A stretch of 64,000 nucleotides of DNA from Nocardia bhagyanarayanae (GTDB lineage Bacteria; Actinomycetota; Actinomycetes; Mycobacteriales; Mycobacteriaceae). The stretch covers positions 5,704,001-5,768,000 of the forward strand of contig NZ_VFPG01000001.1 in the NCBI RefSeq assembly GCF_006716565.1. The letters are read 5' to 3'. Positions 35,143 through 43,728 of the stretch are shown here, piece by piece. Position 1 is the stretch's first letter. Each line of letters opens with the position of its first letter. The notes beneath the pieces were generated by a model. That model was not told the origin of the DNA. It made no database searches and was given only the letters and a program-made list of their open reading frames with translations. The position numbers were made by a program, and so were the translations under genes.

Positions 35143-36021
35143 CTACGCGTCGCCGCGACGGTAGGTGCGGGCCCAGAAACGCTGGGCGTGGCTTCTGGTG
35201 AGGTTGGTCCAGGCCTGAACGGGCGCCGACCACCACGGCGCGATGTCGGACGGCTTGGCGGTGACGGCGTGACAAACGAGGTCCGACGCCTCGTCGACGG
35301 TGAGCCCGGGCACCCTGCTGAAGTCGGTGGGCGCGCTCATCCTGGTGTGCACGAGCGGCATGTAGATCGACGTGGTGGTCAGTCCGTCGGCGGCGATCTC
35401 GGCGGCGACGCTGCGCAGCCACACGTCGAATGCCGCTTTCGACGCACCGTAAGCGGCCCACCGCGGGGCGGGCGGCATCAAAACACCCCAAGTGGACATG
35501 TTGACGATGTGCCCGCTGCCCCGAGATCGCATGGCAGGCAACAGGGAAAGCAGCAGGCGGACCGGACCGAGGTAGTTCACGTCGATGGTCCGGGTGAAAT
35601 CGTGGAAACGATCGTATGATTCGTCGATCGGACGGCGAATCGACTTGCCCGCGTTGTTGATCAGCACATCGATGTGGCCGTGCGCGGCGAGCAGCTCGGC
35701 GGCGAGGCGGTCCACCGCCTCCATGTCGGTCATGTCGGTCGGATAGACGTGCGCGGCGCCGCCCGCGGCGGTGATCTCGGCGGCCAGTCGTTGGAGTTCG
35801 GTGGCGGACCGGGCGACCAGCAGCACCGTCGCGCCCGCGGCGGCGAGCTTGCGCGCGCTGGCTTTGCCGATCCCGTGCGACGCACCGGTCACCAGCACGT
35901 TGCGTCCGGAGACCGCGGCGCGCAGGTCTTCACCGGACGGGCGCGAGTGCGGGTAGAGCAGCTTGGCGGCCACCCGCTCGGCGAGCGGTCGCCCGTTTCG
36001 GGTGGGCTGAGTCTCGGACAC
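35143..36021 (-). CDS. Short-chain dehydrogenase/reductase
   Basis: A 292-residue SDR with cofactor motif TGASHGIG (about residues 45-52), NNAG, and catalytic YGASK (YxxxK) with an upstream serine in NMSTWG. The C-terminal extension with PWWSAPVQAWTNLTRSHAQRF is hydrophobic and Trp-rich, suggesting membrane association, as in SDRs that act on lipids. The GTG at 36021 is the family-like start. It is the first gene of a unit continuing into ureFGD, which looks like a rearrangement outcome rather than a functional link. Confidence 0.82.
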   Translation of the reverse strand: MSETQPTRNGRPLAERVAAKLLYPHSRPSGEDLRAAVSGRNVLVTGASHGIGKASARKLAAAGATVLLVARSATELQRLAAEITAAGGAAHVYPTDMTDMEAVDRLAAELLAAHGHIDVLINNAGKSIRRPIDESYDRFHDFTRTIDVNYLGPVRLLLSLLPAMRSRGSGHIVNMSTWGVLMPPAPRWAAYGASKAAFDVWLRSVAAEIAADGLTTTSIYMPLVHTRMSAPTDFSRVPGLTVDEASDLVCHAVTAKPSDIAPWWSAPVQAWTNLTRSHAQRFWARTYRRGDA

Positions 36022-36114
36022 CCCACCAATGTATGGCGCGCTGGGGGTTTCTACCCGGCACAAAGCGTAGAAACCCGGCGGCGCCGCAGCCGGTCGGTGC
36101 GAGAGGATTCGACG

Positions 36115-36846
36115 ATGTCGTCCCAACCTCCCCGCCCCGCGGGGCTCGGCGCCTGGATCGCCAGGGTGATCGCCGTCGTGCTGCTCGTTCCCGTTCGCCT
36201 GCTCTGGGAAGGCGTGCGACTGCTCGGGCGACTGCTCGCCGCGGCCTTCTCCTACGTCGTCACCCGCCTGCTCGCGCCCGTGGCCCGGTTCGTCTGGTAC
36301 TGGGTGATCCGTCCGATCTGGCTGTTCTTCAAGGACTTTCTCTGGGGTTGGGTGCTGCAGCACGTGCTGTGGGGCCTGGTGCTGACGCCGTTGGTCGCGG
36401 TGCTGCTCGACTACTTCCTGCGCCCGCTCCGCCAGGCCATCGAGCGCTGGCTGTGGCGCGCGCTGTTGCGACCCGCGCTGGCGTGGTTGTGGCGGGCGGT
36501 GCTGGAACCGCTGATCGGCCTGCTGCTCGCGACGGCGTACTGGCTCGGCAAGTGGTTCGTGGTCTGGCCGCTGGTCCAGCTGTGGCGCTGGGTGCTGCGT
36601 CCCCTGTGGGCGCTGTCGCGCACGGTGCTGAGCTACGCGTGGCGGGTGGCGACCGTCATCGTCGGGGTGTTGGTCGTGGTGCCGTGCCGTTTCGTCTACC
36701 GCAGCGTGTTGCGTCCGCTGCTGCTCGCCTTGGCGGCGGCCTGGGTCGCGGTGGTCGTGCGTCCGGTGCGCTGGGTGCACGGCAACGTGGTCACGCCGGT
36801 CAACCGGTGGGCCGCCGAGATACTGGCCGGCGTGTTCGGCCGCTGA
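36115..36846 (+). CDS. Trp-rich membrane protein with a two-fold internal repeat
   Basis: A 243-residue protein of unknown family, almost entirely hydrophobic or Arg/Trp, with 22 tryptophans (9%). The motif h-h-R-P-h recurs at R66, R103, R119, R162, R200 and R216. The first three and last three are offset by 96-97 residues, and TP/EP positions repeat likewise, so the protein is an internal tandem duplication of a roughly 97-residue unit (about 45-140 and 141-237). AGAGG precedes the ATG at 36115. The alternation of Trp-rich amphipathic stretches suggests several membrane-surface helices rather than simple spans. No function is assigned. Confidence 0.7.
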   Translation: MSSQPPRPAGLGAWIARVIAVVLLVPVRLLWEGVRLLGRLLAAAFSYVVTRLLAPVARFVWYWVIRPIWLFFKDFLWGWVLQHVLWGLVLTPLVAVLLDYFLRPLRQAIERWLWRALLRPALAWLWRAVLEPLIGLLLATAYWLGKWFVVWPLVQLWRWVLRPLWALSRTVLSYAWRVATVIVGVLVVVPCRFVYRSVLRPLLLALAAAWVAVVVRPVRWVHGNVVTPVNRWAAEILAGVFGR

Positions 36847-36859
36847 ATTCCGCAGTCGC

Positions 36860-38350
36860 TCACCCGGCGCGCGCGGGCCGCCGGGTCGCCACCCAGGCCA
36901 CGATCGCCATCAGCACCAGCAGACCCGCACCCGCGGTCGTCGCGACGTGCATACCGTCCACGAACGAGGCCGCCGCACTGTGCACCAGTTCCTTGTCGGC
37001 GCCGGCGTGCTGGATGGTCTCGCCCAGCGTCGAGTCGTAGTCGCCGCCGGAACGGAAGACCAGCGCCGCGAGCGAGCCGAGCAGCGCGAGCCCGAGCGCG
37101 TTGCCGAGTTCGAAGCTCGTCTCCGAGATGCCGACCGCCGAGCCCGCCCGCTCCGGCGGCACCGACGACACGGCGACATCGGAGACCAGGGTGAATGCCA
37201 GGCCGTAACCCACGCCCGCGATGGTCGAGCCCACCAGGTACCAGCCGACACCGCCGTCCACGCCGACACCGAGCAGCAGCAGATTGCCCAGCGCGGACGC
37301 GAGCAGCGCGAGCACGAAGGTGGCACGGACGCCGATCCGCTGTCCGACGCGCGCGCCGCTCATCGAGCAGATGAACACCGCGACCGCCATCGGTATACCG
37401 AGCAATGCGGCGGCGAGGGGGTCGCGGCCGGTGACCGATTGCAGGTAGACGCTGGTGAGGTAGCTCAGCGCCGCCAGCGACATCATGCCGACCAGGCTGG
37501 AGCCGATGGCGACGGAGAACTGGGCGCGCCGGAAGAGCCGCAGGTCGAGCAGCGGTTCGGCGAGCGTGCGCTGCCTGCGCACGAAGACGGTCAGCACCGC
37601 GACGCCGATCACTCCGATGACGATGCCGGCCGCGTCGACGCCTTCCGAGGCGGCGTGCTTGACGGCGTAGACCACCGGAAGGATGCCGCCGATGGACAGC
37701 GCGACGCTCGGCAGATCCAGCGGGCCGAGCGCTCCCGAGCGGTGCTCGGGCAACAGGAACGGCCCGAATGCCAGCAGGATCAGCAGCACCGGAATGTTGA
37801 TGAGAAAGACCGCGCCCCACCAGAAGTGGTGCAGCAGCAGTCCGCCGATGATCGGGCCGACCGCGGAGCCGCCCGCGAAGAACGCCGTCCACACGCCGAT
37901 CGCGGCGGCCCGCTCGCGCGCGTCGGGGAAGAGGCTGGAGATCAGCGCGAGGCTGGACGGCAGCAGCGTCGCGCCGCCGATGCCCATCAGCGCCCGTGCC
38001 GCGATCAGCACGCCAGCAGTGGGCGCGAAGGCCGCGAGCACCGAGGCGATGCCGAACACGGTGGCGCCGATCAGCAGGATGTTGCGGCGCCCGATCCGGT
38101 CGCCGAGATTGCCCATGGTGATCAGCAGGCCGGCGATGAGGAAGCCGTAGATGTCGAGAATCCACAGCTGCTGGGCCGCGGACGGGTCGAGGTCGACGGT
38201 GAGGGTGGGCATGGCCAGGAACAGCACCGAGATGTCCATCGACACCAGCAGCACCGGCAGCAGCAGCACCGCGAGCCCGAGCCAGGCGCGCCGTGAGCCG
38301 ACAGCGACGGACGACCCGTGCGCGGGCCGCACTGTCTCCAGGTCTGTCAT
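36860..38350 (-). CDS. DHA2-family MFS exporter (14 spans)
   Basis: A 496-residue drug:proton antiporter homologous in layout to the exporter at 13.5 kb. Span 1 carries MDISVLFLAMPTL, the loop after span 2 has GDRIGRRN, and span 5 has GVWTAFFAGGSAVGP (motif C). It is divergent from a TetR gene across a 91-bp region with two palindromes, the standard arrangement for a repressor-controlled efflux pump. Substrates are unknown. Confidence 0.87.
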   Translation of the reverse strand: MTDLETVRPAHGSSVAVGSRRAWLGLAVLLLPVLLVSMDISVLFLAMPTLTVDLDPSAAQQLWILDIYGFLIAGLLITMGNLGDRIGRRNILLIGATVFGIASVLAAFAPTAGVLIAARALMGIGGATLLPSSLALISSLFPDARERAAAIGVWTAFFAGGSAVGPIIGGLLLHHFWWGAVFLINIPVLLILLAFGPFLLPEHRSGALGPLDLPSVALSIGGILPVVYAVKHAASEGVDAAGIVIGVIGVAVLTVFVRRQRTLAEPLLDLRLFRRAQFSVAIGSSLVGMMSLAALSYLTSVYLQSVTGRDPLAAALLGIPMAVAVFICSMSGARVGQRIGVRATFVLALLASALGNLLLLGVGVDGGVGWYLVGSTIAGVGYGLAFTLVSDVAVSSVPPERAGSAVGISETSFELGNALGLALLGSLAALVFRSGGDYDSTLGETIQHAGADKELVHSAAASFVDGMHVATTAGAGLLVLMAIVAWVATRRPARAG

Positions 38351-38371
38351 CCCGATTTCCTCTCCCGTGTC

Positions 38372-38407
38372 GCGTACGCCGTACGCATGAGTCCGGGTAC
38401 AGTGTAC
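38372..38407. promoter_or_regulatory. Two palindromic operators between exporter and TetR genes
   Basis: GCGTACG-C-CGTACGC (38372-38386) and GTACA-G-TGTAC (38397-38407) are perfect inverted repeats about 24 bp apart centre to centre, and both are followed on the same side by related GTACGCAT copies. Their position in the divergent promoter suits binding of two TetR dimers. Confidence 0.65.
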
Positions 38408-38441
38408 GCATCCGGGCCCGGAACCGAAAGCGAGTCATGGG

Positions 38442-39116
38442 ATGACCGAGCCGAAGCTGAACCGCGTCGCCATCGTCGACACCGCGATCGCGCTCGCGGA
38501 CGACGAGGGACTCGACGCGGTGTCCATGCGCCGCATCGCCGACCGGATGGGTGTCGGCGCGATGTCGCTGTACCGGCACATCGCCAACAAGGACGAGCTG
38601 ATCGCGGCGATGACCGACGAAGTCACCCGCCGCCATCCCTATCCGTCGGCCGAAGGCCGGGGCTGGACCTGGCGCGACCGGGTTCACATCGCGGCCGAGA
38701 TCGACTGGGACCTCTACCAGCGCCACCCCTGGGTCATCCTGACCTTCGCGATGCCCCGCTACAGCTTCGGCCCGCACAGCATGGCCTGCCTGGCCTGGCT
38801 GGTCGAGGGATTTCGCGAGCTGGACGTCTCGCCGCGCGAGGCCATGCAGATGGCGTTCTCGGTGTGGAACTACATCTCGGGCGCGACTCTGCCGCAGATC
38901 AGCTCGGCGCTGATGACGCGAAAGGGCATCGAGACCGACGGCGACAACGGTCTGCGCGCACTGCTGGAGGGCACGCCGAACGGGCCGGTTCCCGCCGCGC
39001 TCGCCGAGCTGCAAGGCGCGGGTGTCAGCGATCTCACCTCCGAGGATCTGTTGTTCTCCGGGCTCGACGCGCTGTGCGACGGATTCGCGGCGCGGGTTCG
39101 GCACCGCACGGCTTGA
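38442..39116 (+). CDS. TetR-family regulator of the adjacent exporter
   Basis: A 224-residue repressor with the helix-turn-helix in residues 8-54 (MRRIADRMGVGAMSLYRHI) and a TetR_C-type ligand domain with several Trp residues. The ATG at 38442 matches the family N-terminus; the ribosome-binding site is weak. It should repress the divergent MFS gene and itself, and release on binding the exported drug. It is followed after 25 bp by a quinone oxidoreductase gene that may be cotranscribed. Confidence 0.85.
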   Translation: MTEPKLNRVAIVDTAIALADDEGLDAVSMRRIADRMGVGAMSLYRHIANKDELIAAMTDEVTRRHPYPSAEGRGWTWRDRVHIAAEIDWDLYQRHPWVILTFAMPRYSFGPHSMACLAWLVEGFRELDVSPREAMQMAFSVWNYISGATLPQISSALMTRKGIETDGDNGLRALLEGTPNGPVPAALAELQGAGVSDLTSEDLLFSGLDALCDGFAARVRHRTA

Positions 39117-39141
39117 CCCCAACCTGGCTCGAGGTTGCAGG

Positions 39142-40146
39142 GTGAGCACCATGCACGCGATCCGACTGCACGCCTTCGGGCCCGCCGAGAACCTCCGCTA
39201 CGACACCCTCCCCGATCCCGACCCTGGGCCCGGCCAAGTCCGCGTCGCGGTCGCCGCGGCCGGGGTGCACGTCGTCGACACCGCGCTGCGCCGCGGCGCG
39301 CCGGGGCCCTATCCGCTGCCCGAGCTGCCGACCGTGCCGGGCCGGGAGGTCGCGGGCGTGGTCGATCGGGTCGGCGCGGACGTCGACCCCGACTGGCTCG
39401 GGAAGCCGGTGGTCGCCCACCTCGGTTCGGCGCCGGGCGGGTATGCCGAACTCGCCGTCGTGGATGTGGCTCGCCTGCACATGATTCCGGAGAATCTCGG
39501 TCCCGCCGAAGCGGTCGCGATGATCGGCACCGGGCGGACCGCCATGGGCATCCTGCAATTCGCCGAGGTCGGCCCGGACAGCGTCGCGGTGGTGACCGCC
39601 GCCGCGGGCGGCATCGGAACCCTGCTGGTGCAGTCTCTGAAAGCGTTGGGCGCCACCGTGATCGGGCTCGCGGGTGGAACGACGAAGGTGGCGCGGGTAG
39701 CCGGCAACGGCGCCGACATCGCCGTCGACTACCTGCTGCCGGACTGGCCCGAACGGGTGCGCGCCCAGCTCGGCGACCGCGCCGCGACCCTCGTCTTCGA
39801 CGCCGTCGGCGGCGAAACCGCAAGGGCCGCCGTCGATCTCCTCGCCAAGGGCGGGAGCCACCTGGTCTACGGTTTCGCCGGAAAGGGGCCGAACGACGGC
39901 ACCGCGCCGACCGTCACCGAGGACGAGCTGATCGCGCGGGGCATCACCTCGCAGGTCGTCCTCGGGCCGCCCATGCTGCGGCCGGTCGGCGGCGACATCC
40001 GCGTCCTCGAGGACCGCGCCATGGCGGAGGCGGCCGCCGGGCGCTTGCGCCCCGCGCTGCACCGCTTCGACCTCGCGGACGCGGCAGGAGCGCATCGCGC
40101 GATCGAAACCCGCGCCACGATTGGCAAAGTCGTGCTCATCCCCTGA
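39142..40146 (+). CDS. Zinc-independent quinone oxidoreductase-like MDR protein
   Basis: A 334-residue medium-chain reductase lacking the zinc-binding cysteines. The N-terminal GroES-like domain starts with MHAIRLHAFGPAENLRYD, and the nucleotide-binding domain has TAAAGGIGTLLVQ. NADPH-dependent reduction of quinones or enones is the usual role. A GTG at 39142 with GAGG upstream is chosen; an ATG three codons later is the alternative. Its closeness to the TetR gene suggests that it belongs to the same stress or detoxification unit. Confidence 0.83.
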   Translation: MSTMHAIRLHAFGPAENLRYDTLPDPDPGPGQVRVAVAAAGVHVVDTALRRGAPGPYPLPELPTVPGREVAGVVDRVGADVDPDWLGKPVVAHLGSAPGGYAELAVVDVARLHMIPENLGPAEAVAMIGTGRTAMGILQFAEVGPDSVAVVTAAAGGIGTLLVQSLKALGATVIGLAGGTTKVARVAGNGADIAVDYLLPDWPERVRAQLGDRAATLVFDAVGGETARAAVDLLAKGGSHLVYGFAGKGPNDGTAPTVTEDELIARGITSQVVLGPPMLRPVGGDIRVLEDRAMAEAAAGRLRPALHRFDLADAAGAHRAIETRATIGKVVLIP

Positions 40147-40250
40147 CTCGTGGCCCGCCTCCGCAGACCCGTCCGCCCACCGTTCCGGCAGCCCGCCCGC
40201 CTCGCTGCTCACGGGCCTGCCGTAGACCGCAGGAACCGGGCGGGCCAGGA

Positions 40251-40270
40251 GGTACCACGCGCGTGGTACC
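40251..40270. promoter_or_regulatory. Perfect 20-bp palindromic operator of the toxin-antitoxin unit
   Basis: The palindrome GGTACCACGCGCGTGGTACC is exact over 20 bp and ends 19 bp before the first start codon, immediately upstream of the predicted -10. Ribbon-helix-helix antitoxins typically repress their own operon through such sites. Confidence 0.75.
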
Positions 40271-40277
40271 GAGACGG

Positions 40278-40283
40278 TAGGAT
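40278..40283 (+). promoter_or_regulatory. -10 element giving a probable leaderless toxin-antitoxin mRNA
   Basis: TAGGAT fits the actinobacterial TAnnnT -10 consensus. Transcription would begin about 7 nt downstream, at or next to the GTG at 40290, so the message is probably leaderless. No ribosome-binding site is apparent before the GTG, which agrees. Confidence 0.5.
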
Positions 40284-40289
40284 CGGGAC

Positions 40290-40574
40290 GTGGCCTACGA
40301 GTGGTGGTACGGCATTGTCACGGTTCTGGCGTTGGCCGGAGTCGAGCGCCACGAGGTGATCGAGGTGCTGTATGCCGATCGTCGTTGGCCGCGACGTGGC
40401 GTCGATCCGGTGACCGGGTTGTCGGCGCTGACGATCTGGGGTCGCACCGACGACGGGCGGCCGTTGATCGTCACCCTGCGGGCGTCGGACGGCTTCGATC
40501 ATCAGATCGTCGCCGCCCAGCCGATGACGCCGGATCAACTCCAGGAATTCAGCAAGTGGGAGAAGACGCGATGA
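40290..40574 (+). CDS. Probable BrnT-like toxin
   Basis: A 94-residue basic protein. The middle motif RPLIVTLRASDGFDHQIVAA followed by QPMTPDQLQEF resembles the final strands and helix of BrnT-type ribonuclease toxins, where the pattern is a hydrophobic strand, I-x-A-x-x-M-T, then a helix. The N-terminal half is less typical, so a diverged or new toxin subfamily is possible. Its stop overlaps the start of a ribbon-helix-helix gene by ATGA, the toxin-first order of BrnTA. The GTG start lies at the probable transcription start. Confidence 0.6.
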   Translation: MAYEWWYGIVTVLALAGVERHEVIEVLYADRRWPRRGVDPVTGLSALTIWGRTDDGRPLIVTLRASDGFDHQIVAAQPMTPDQLQEFSKWEKTR

Positions 40575-40879
40575 GCAGCACCGAATGGCCCGACACCCCC
40601 GAAGAGATGGCCGCTCTCGCCGCACGTCTGGAGTACACCGACGAACCGGTCGAGCTGCCCCCGACGCCCGGCCCCGAGGGCATCATGGTGTCGCGGTCGC
40701 TGAAGATGCCGACGGACCTCGACGCGCGGATCAAAGCCGCGGCCGCCGATCGCGGCATCACCCAATCCATGCTGATGCGCCAACTGTTGGAGACCGGGCT
40801 CGCCGCCATCGAACACGACCACCCGATCTCACTGACCGACGCCATCCGCGCCCTGGCCGGGCTGCCCAAGTCCGCCTGA
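40571..40879 (+). CDS. Ribbon-helix-helix (CopG/BrnA-like) antitoxin
   Basis: A 102-residue protein with an acidic N-terminal arm (about 1-40), which would wrap the toxin, and a ribbon-helix-helix DNA-binding region VSRSLKMPTDLDARIKAAA followed by a helix ending LLETGLAAIE. It is ATGA-coupled to the upstream gene. Binding of the complex to the 20-bp palindrome at 40251 would give autoregulation. Normally in BrnTA the antitoxin DNA-binding part is C-terminal, as here. Confidence 0.7.
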   Translation: MSSTEWPDTPEEMAALAARLEYTDEPVELPPTPGPEGIMVSRSLKMPTDLDARIKAAAADRGITQSMLMRQLLETGLAAIEHDHPISLTDAIRALAGLPKSA

Positions 40880-40910
40880 GTCGCCGGAGCGGAGATCACC
40901 TCCTGATCCG

Positions 40911-41756
40911 TCACCTGCTCAGCCGCCGGAAGCGGTGGACGGACAGCGGCAGGAAGATCGCGATCAAGACCAGCGGCCAGACGACGGCCATGAGGATCGC
41001 GTGCTCGGCGACCCAGGTGTGGTCGTTTCCGGTGGGATTGCCGAACAGTTCGCGCGCGGCGGTCGTGGTGGCGGACAACGGGTTCCATGCGGCGATGGCG
41101 CCGAGCCACGCGGGCATGGTGGCGATGGCGACGAACGGGTTGGCGAGGAAGCCGATCGGGAATTCGAGGGTGCGCACGGCGGTGACGGCTTCCGGATTGC
41201 CGTAGCAGAGCAGCCCGAGGTAGACGCCGATCCACAAGAAGGCGAAGCGCAGCAGCAACAGCAGCCCGACGGCCGCGGCGGCGGCGGGGAGCCCGTTGTG
41301 CGGGTGCCACCCGATGGCCAGCCCGCAGCAGAGCAACACGGCCAGCGCGACCGCGGACTCGAGCATGTCGGCGCACGCGCGGCCGAGCACCACGGCCGAC
41401 GACGACACCGGCATGGAACGGAACCGGTCGGTGATGCCGCGCGCGGCGTCGGAGCCGACCGCGACCATGGTGGCGCCGATACCGAAGACCATGGTCATGG
41501 CGAACATGCCCGGCAGCAGGAATTCGCGATAGCTGCCGCCACCGGGGACGGTCATGGCGCCGCCGAGCAGGTACCCGAACATGAGCACGATCATGATCGG
41601 GAACACCAGGGTGTTGGTGACGACCGCACCCGGCTTGCGCCGCCAGTGCGCGAGGTCGCGGCGGGCGATCGTGCCCGCGTCGGCGAGCACTCACCCTAGC
41701 GCGCGGAGCCGGGAAGCGTTGGCCGACGGGGTGATTCGCACGGTGGAGATGGTCAT
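40911..41756 (-). pseudogene. ABC-2 type permease of a DrrAB-like exporter, with in-frame stop
   Basis: The open part (GTG 41690 to 40911) encodes 259 residues with about six spans and the ABC-2 signature near ELFGNPTGN. Reading upstream in the same frame, an ATG at 41756 overlaps the ATPase stop by ATGA and encodes 21 residues (MTISTVRITPSANASRLRAL) before TGA at 41691-41693. The natural gene almost surely began there, with the nonsense codon a later lesion. Restart at the GTG immediately after the stop could still give a shortened permease. The adjacent ATPase is frameshifted, so the whole exporter seems to be decaying. Confidence 0.7.
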
Positions 41757-42696
41757 ACTCGAGACTCCTCGGTGGTCAGGTGCAGGAAGACTTCGTCGAG
41801 AGTGGGACGGCGCACGGCGAGGTCCTCGACCGGAATGCGCGCGTCCCGTAGGGCTTGGGCGATGTCGGTGAGCCCGGCGACGGCGTCGTCGACCGGGGCG
41901 CTGATCCGGCGGGCGTCGGGATCGACCGTCGGCGCGGCGCGCAACCGCGTCCGCATCAGATCGGCCGCCGCACCGAGATCGCCGCTGTCCCGTGTGACGA
42001 CGTCGATCCGGTCGCCGCCGAGCCGGGACTTCAGCTCGCGCGGACTGCCGGTGGCGATGACGCGCCCGCGGTTCACCACCGAGATCCGCGCCGCCAGTTG
42101 GTCGGCCTCTTCGAGGTACTGCGTCGTCAGCAGGACGGTCGTACCGGCGGCGACCAAACCGCGGACCGCTTCCCACACCTGGTTGCGATTGTGCGGGTCC
42201 AGCCCGGTGGTCGGCTCGTCGAGGAACAGCACCGCGGGTGCGACGAGGAAGCCCGCGGCCAGATCGAGCCGCCGCCGCATTCCGCCGGAGTACTGCTCGA
42301 CCGGTTTGTCACCGGTGTCGGCCAATCCGAACCACTCCAGCAATTCCGCGGCGCGGTCGCGGGCGCGGGCGGCGCCGAGATGGTAGAGACGGCCGAACAT
42401 TTCGAGGTTCTGCCGCCCCGACAAGACCTCGTCCACCGCCGCCTGTTGACCGACGACCCGATGCGGTGTCGCGCGTGCGCCGCATCTCGCACGACGTCGA
42501 GCCCGGCCACTTCCACCCGCCCGGCGTCCGGCCGGGTGAGGGTGGTCATGATCCGCACCGCGGTCGTCTTGCCCGCACCGTTCGGTCCGAGCAGCCCGTA
42601 GACCATCCCTTGCGGCACCGCCAGATCGAACCCGTCCAACGCCGCGGCGCCGCCATAACGCTTGTGCACCCGGTCGCAGACGATCACGTCGCCCAT
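41753..42696 (-). pseudogene. ABC exporter ATPase (DrrA-like), frameshifted
   Basis: From the ATG at 42696 the first frame encodes the N-terminal part with Walker A LLGPNGAGKTTAVRIM, up to AHARHRIG. A second frame continues with GQQAAVDEVLSGRQNLEMFGRLYHL, the signature YSGGMRRRLDLA, Walker B VLFLDEPTTGLDP and the DrrA-type C-terminal domain ending at 41753. The frames meet at a C-run at 42457-42459 on the plus strand; one extra base there would restore a 314-residue protein. A sequencing error at this short homopolymer is possible, but the linked stop codon in the permease makes genuine decay likely. Confidence 0.75.
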
Positions 42697-42709
42697 ACCC
42701 GCTCCAAAC

Positions 42710-42753
42710 TCTCTACAAAGTAAGTAATTCGAGATTAGGATACGGTGTAGAGA
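42710..42753. promoter_or_regulatory. Inverted repeat operator between decayed exporter and TetR genes
   Basis: TCTCTACA at 42710-42717 and TGTAGAGA at 42746-42753 are exact inverted copies separated by 28 bp, bracketing the AT-rich promoter core (including TAGGAT at 42736-42741). Centre-to-centre spacing is about 36 bp. Confidence 0.5.
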
Positions 42754-42798
42754 ATTCACAAGGGTCAAAATGCCGGCCCGTGGACCGTCGGAGATGAT

Positions 42799-43566
42799 GT
42801 GGACATGGACTACAGCGGAAGCGGCGATCCCCAGCGCACGATCGAGCTGCTGTGGGGGCTGCCGCCGCGACCGAGGCGCGGCCCGAAACCCAAGCTGACC
42901 GTCGACGACATCGCGGAGACCGCAATCCGGCTCGCCGACTCGGACGGGCTCTCGGCGGTCACGCTTCGCCGGGTGGCCGAGGAACTCGGTGTCACCGCGA
43001 TGTCGCTGTACGGGTACGTCCCGAGCAAGGCCGAGCTGCTCGATCTGATCGCGGATCGCGTCTACCGCGACTATCCGATGCCCGACGACGCGCCGTCCGG
43101 TTGGCGACCCCGGCTCGAGGGCATCGCTCGCGCGAATCGGACCATGTACCTGACGCATTCGTGGCTGCTACAGATCGCCGCGAGCAGGCCGATCCCCGGG
43201 CCGAACCTCACCGCCAAATACGACTACGAACTGCGCGCGGTCGACGATCTCGGTCTGTCCGACACCGAGATGGACCTCGTCGTCACCCTGGTCAACGATT
43301 ACGTGCGCGGCGCGGCCCGCACCGCCGTCGACGCCGCCCGCGCCGAAGCCGAGACCGGCCGCACCGACCAGCAGTGGTGGGACGCCTACCAGCCCGCGCT
43401 CGCCGGCGTCATCGATCCGGACCGGTTCCCCACCGCCGTTCGCGTGGGCGGCACGGCGGGCGCGGAATACGGCGCCGCCTACGATCCCGACCGCGCCTTC
43501 GAATTCGGGCTGCACCGCTTGCTCGACGGTCTGCAACAGTTCGTCGACGCCGCCGAACGGCGATGA
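42799..43566 (+). CDS. TetR-family regulator divergent from the DrrAB-like exporter
   Basis: A 255-residue TetR regulator with a basic N-terminal arm (PPRPRRGPKPKLT), helix-turn-helix in about residues 34-80 (LRRVAEELGVTAMSLYGYV) and a long TetR_C-type ligand domain. The GTG at 42799 has GGAG five bases upstream. The divergent arrangement with an antibiotic-type ABC exporter is standard for resistance control. With the exporter damaged, this regulator may now be an orphan. Confidence 0.85.
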   Translation: MDMDYSGSGDPQRTIELLWGLPPRPRRGPKPKLTVDDIAETAIRLADSDGLSAVTLRRVAEELGVTAMSLYGYVPSKAELLDLIADRVYRDYPMPDDAPSGWRPRLEGIARANRTMYLTHSWLLQIAASRPIPGPNLTAKYDYELRAVDDLGLSDTEMDLVVTLVNDYVRGAARTAVDAARAEAETGRTDQQWWDAYQPALAGVIDPDRFPTAVRVGGTAGAEYGAAYDPDRAFEFGLHRLLDGLQQFVDAAERR

Positions 43567-43728
43567 ACCCGAAACGTATTCCACGCCAATGCTTTACACG
43601 GATTTCGAGCGCGCTCAGTAGCGGCAGAACGCACGGCTGTCCCGACGGACCCGCACCGTGTTACGGCATCCACTGGGCACACGAAATTCGGTGGAGCCGT
43701 CGCCCTCGCTCGACCTGATGTCGGCAGA

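Noticed and set aside
35674..36114. N-terminal extension of the Trp-rich membrane protein
   Set aside because: The extension is antisense to the SDR gene and of shadow composition; AGAGG marks the ATG at 36115.
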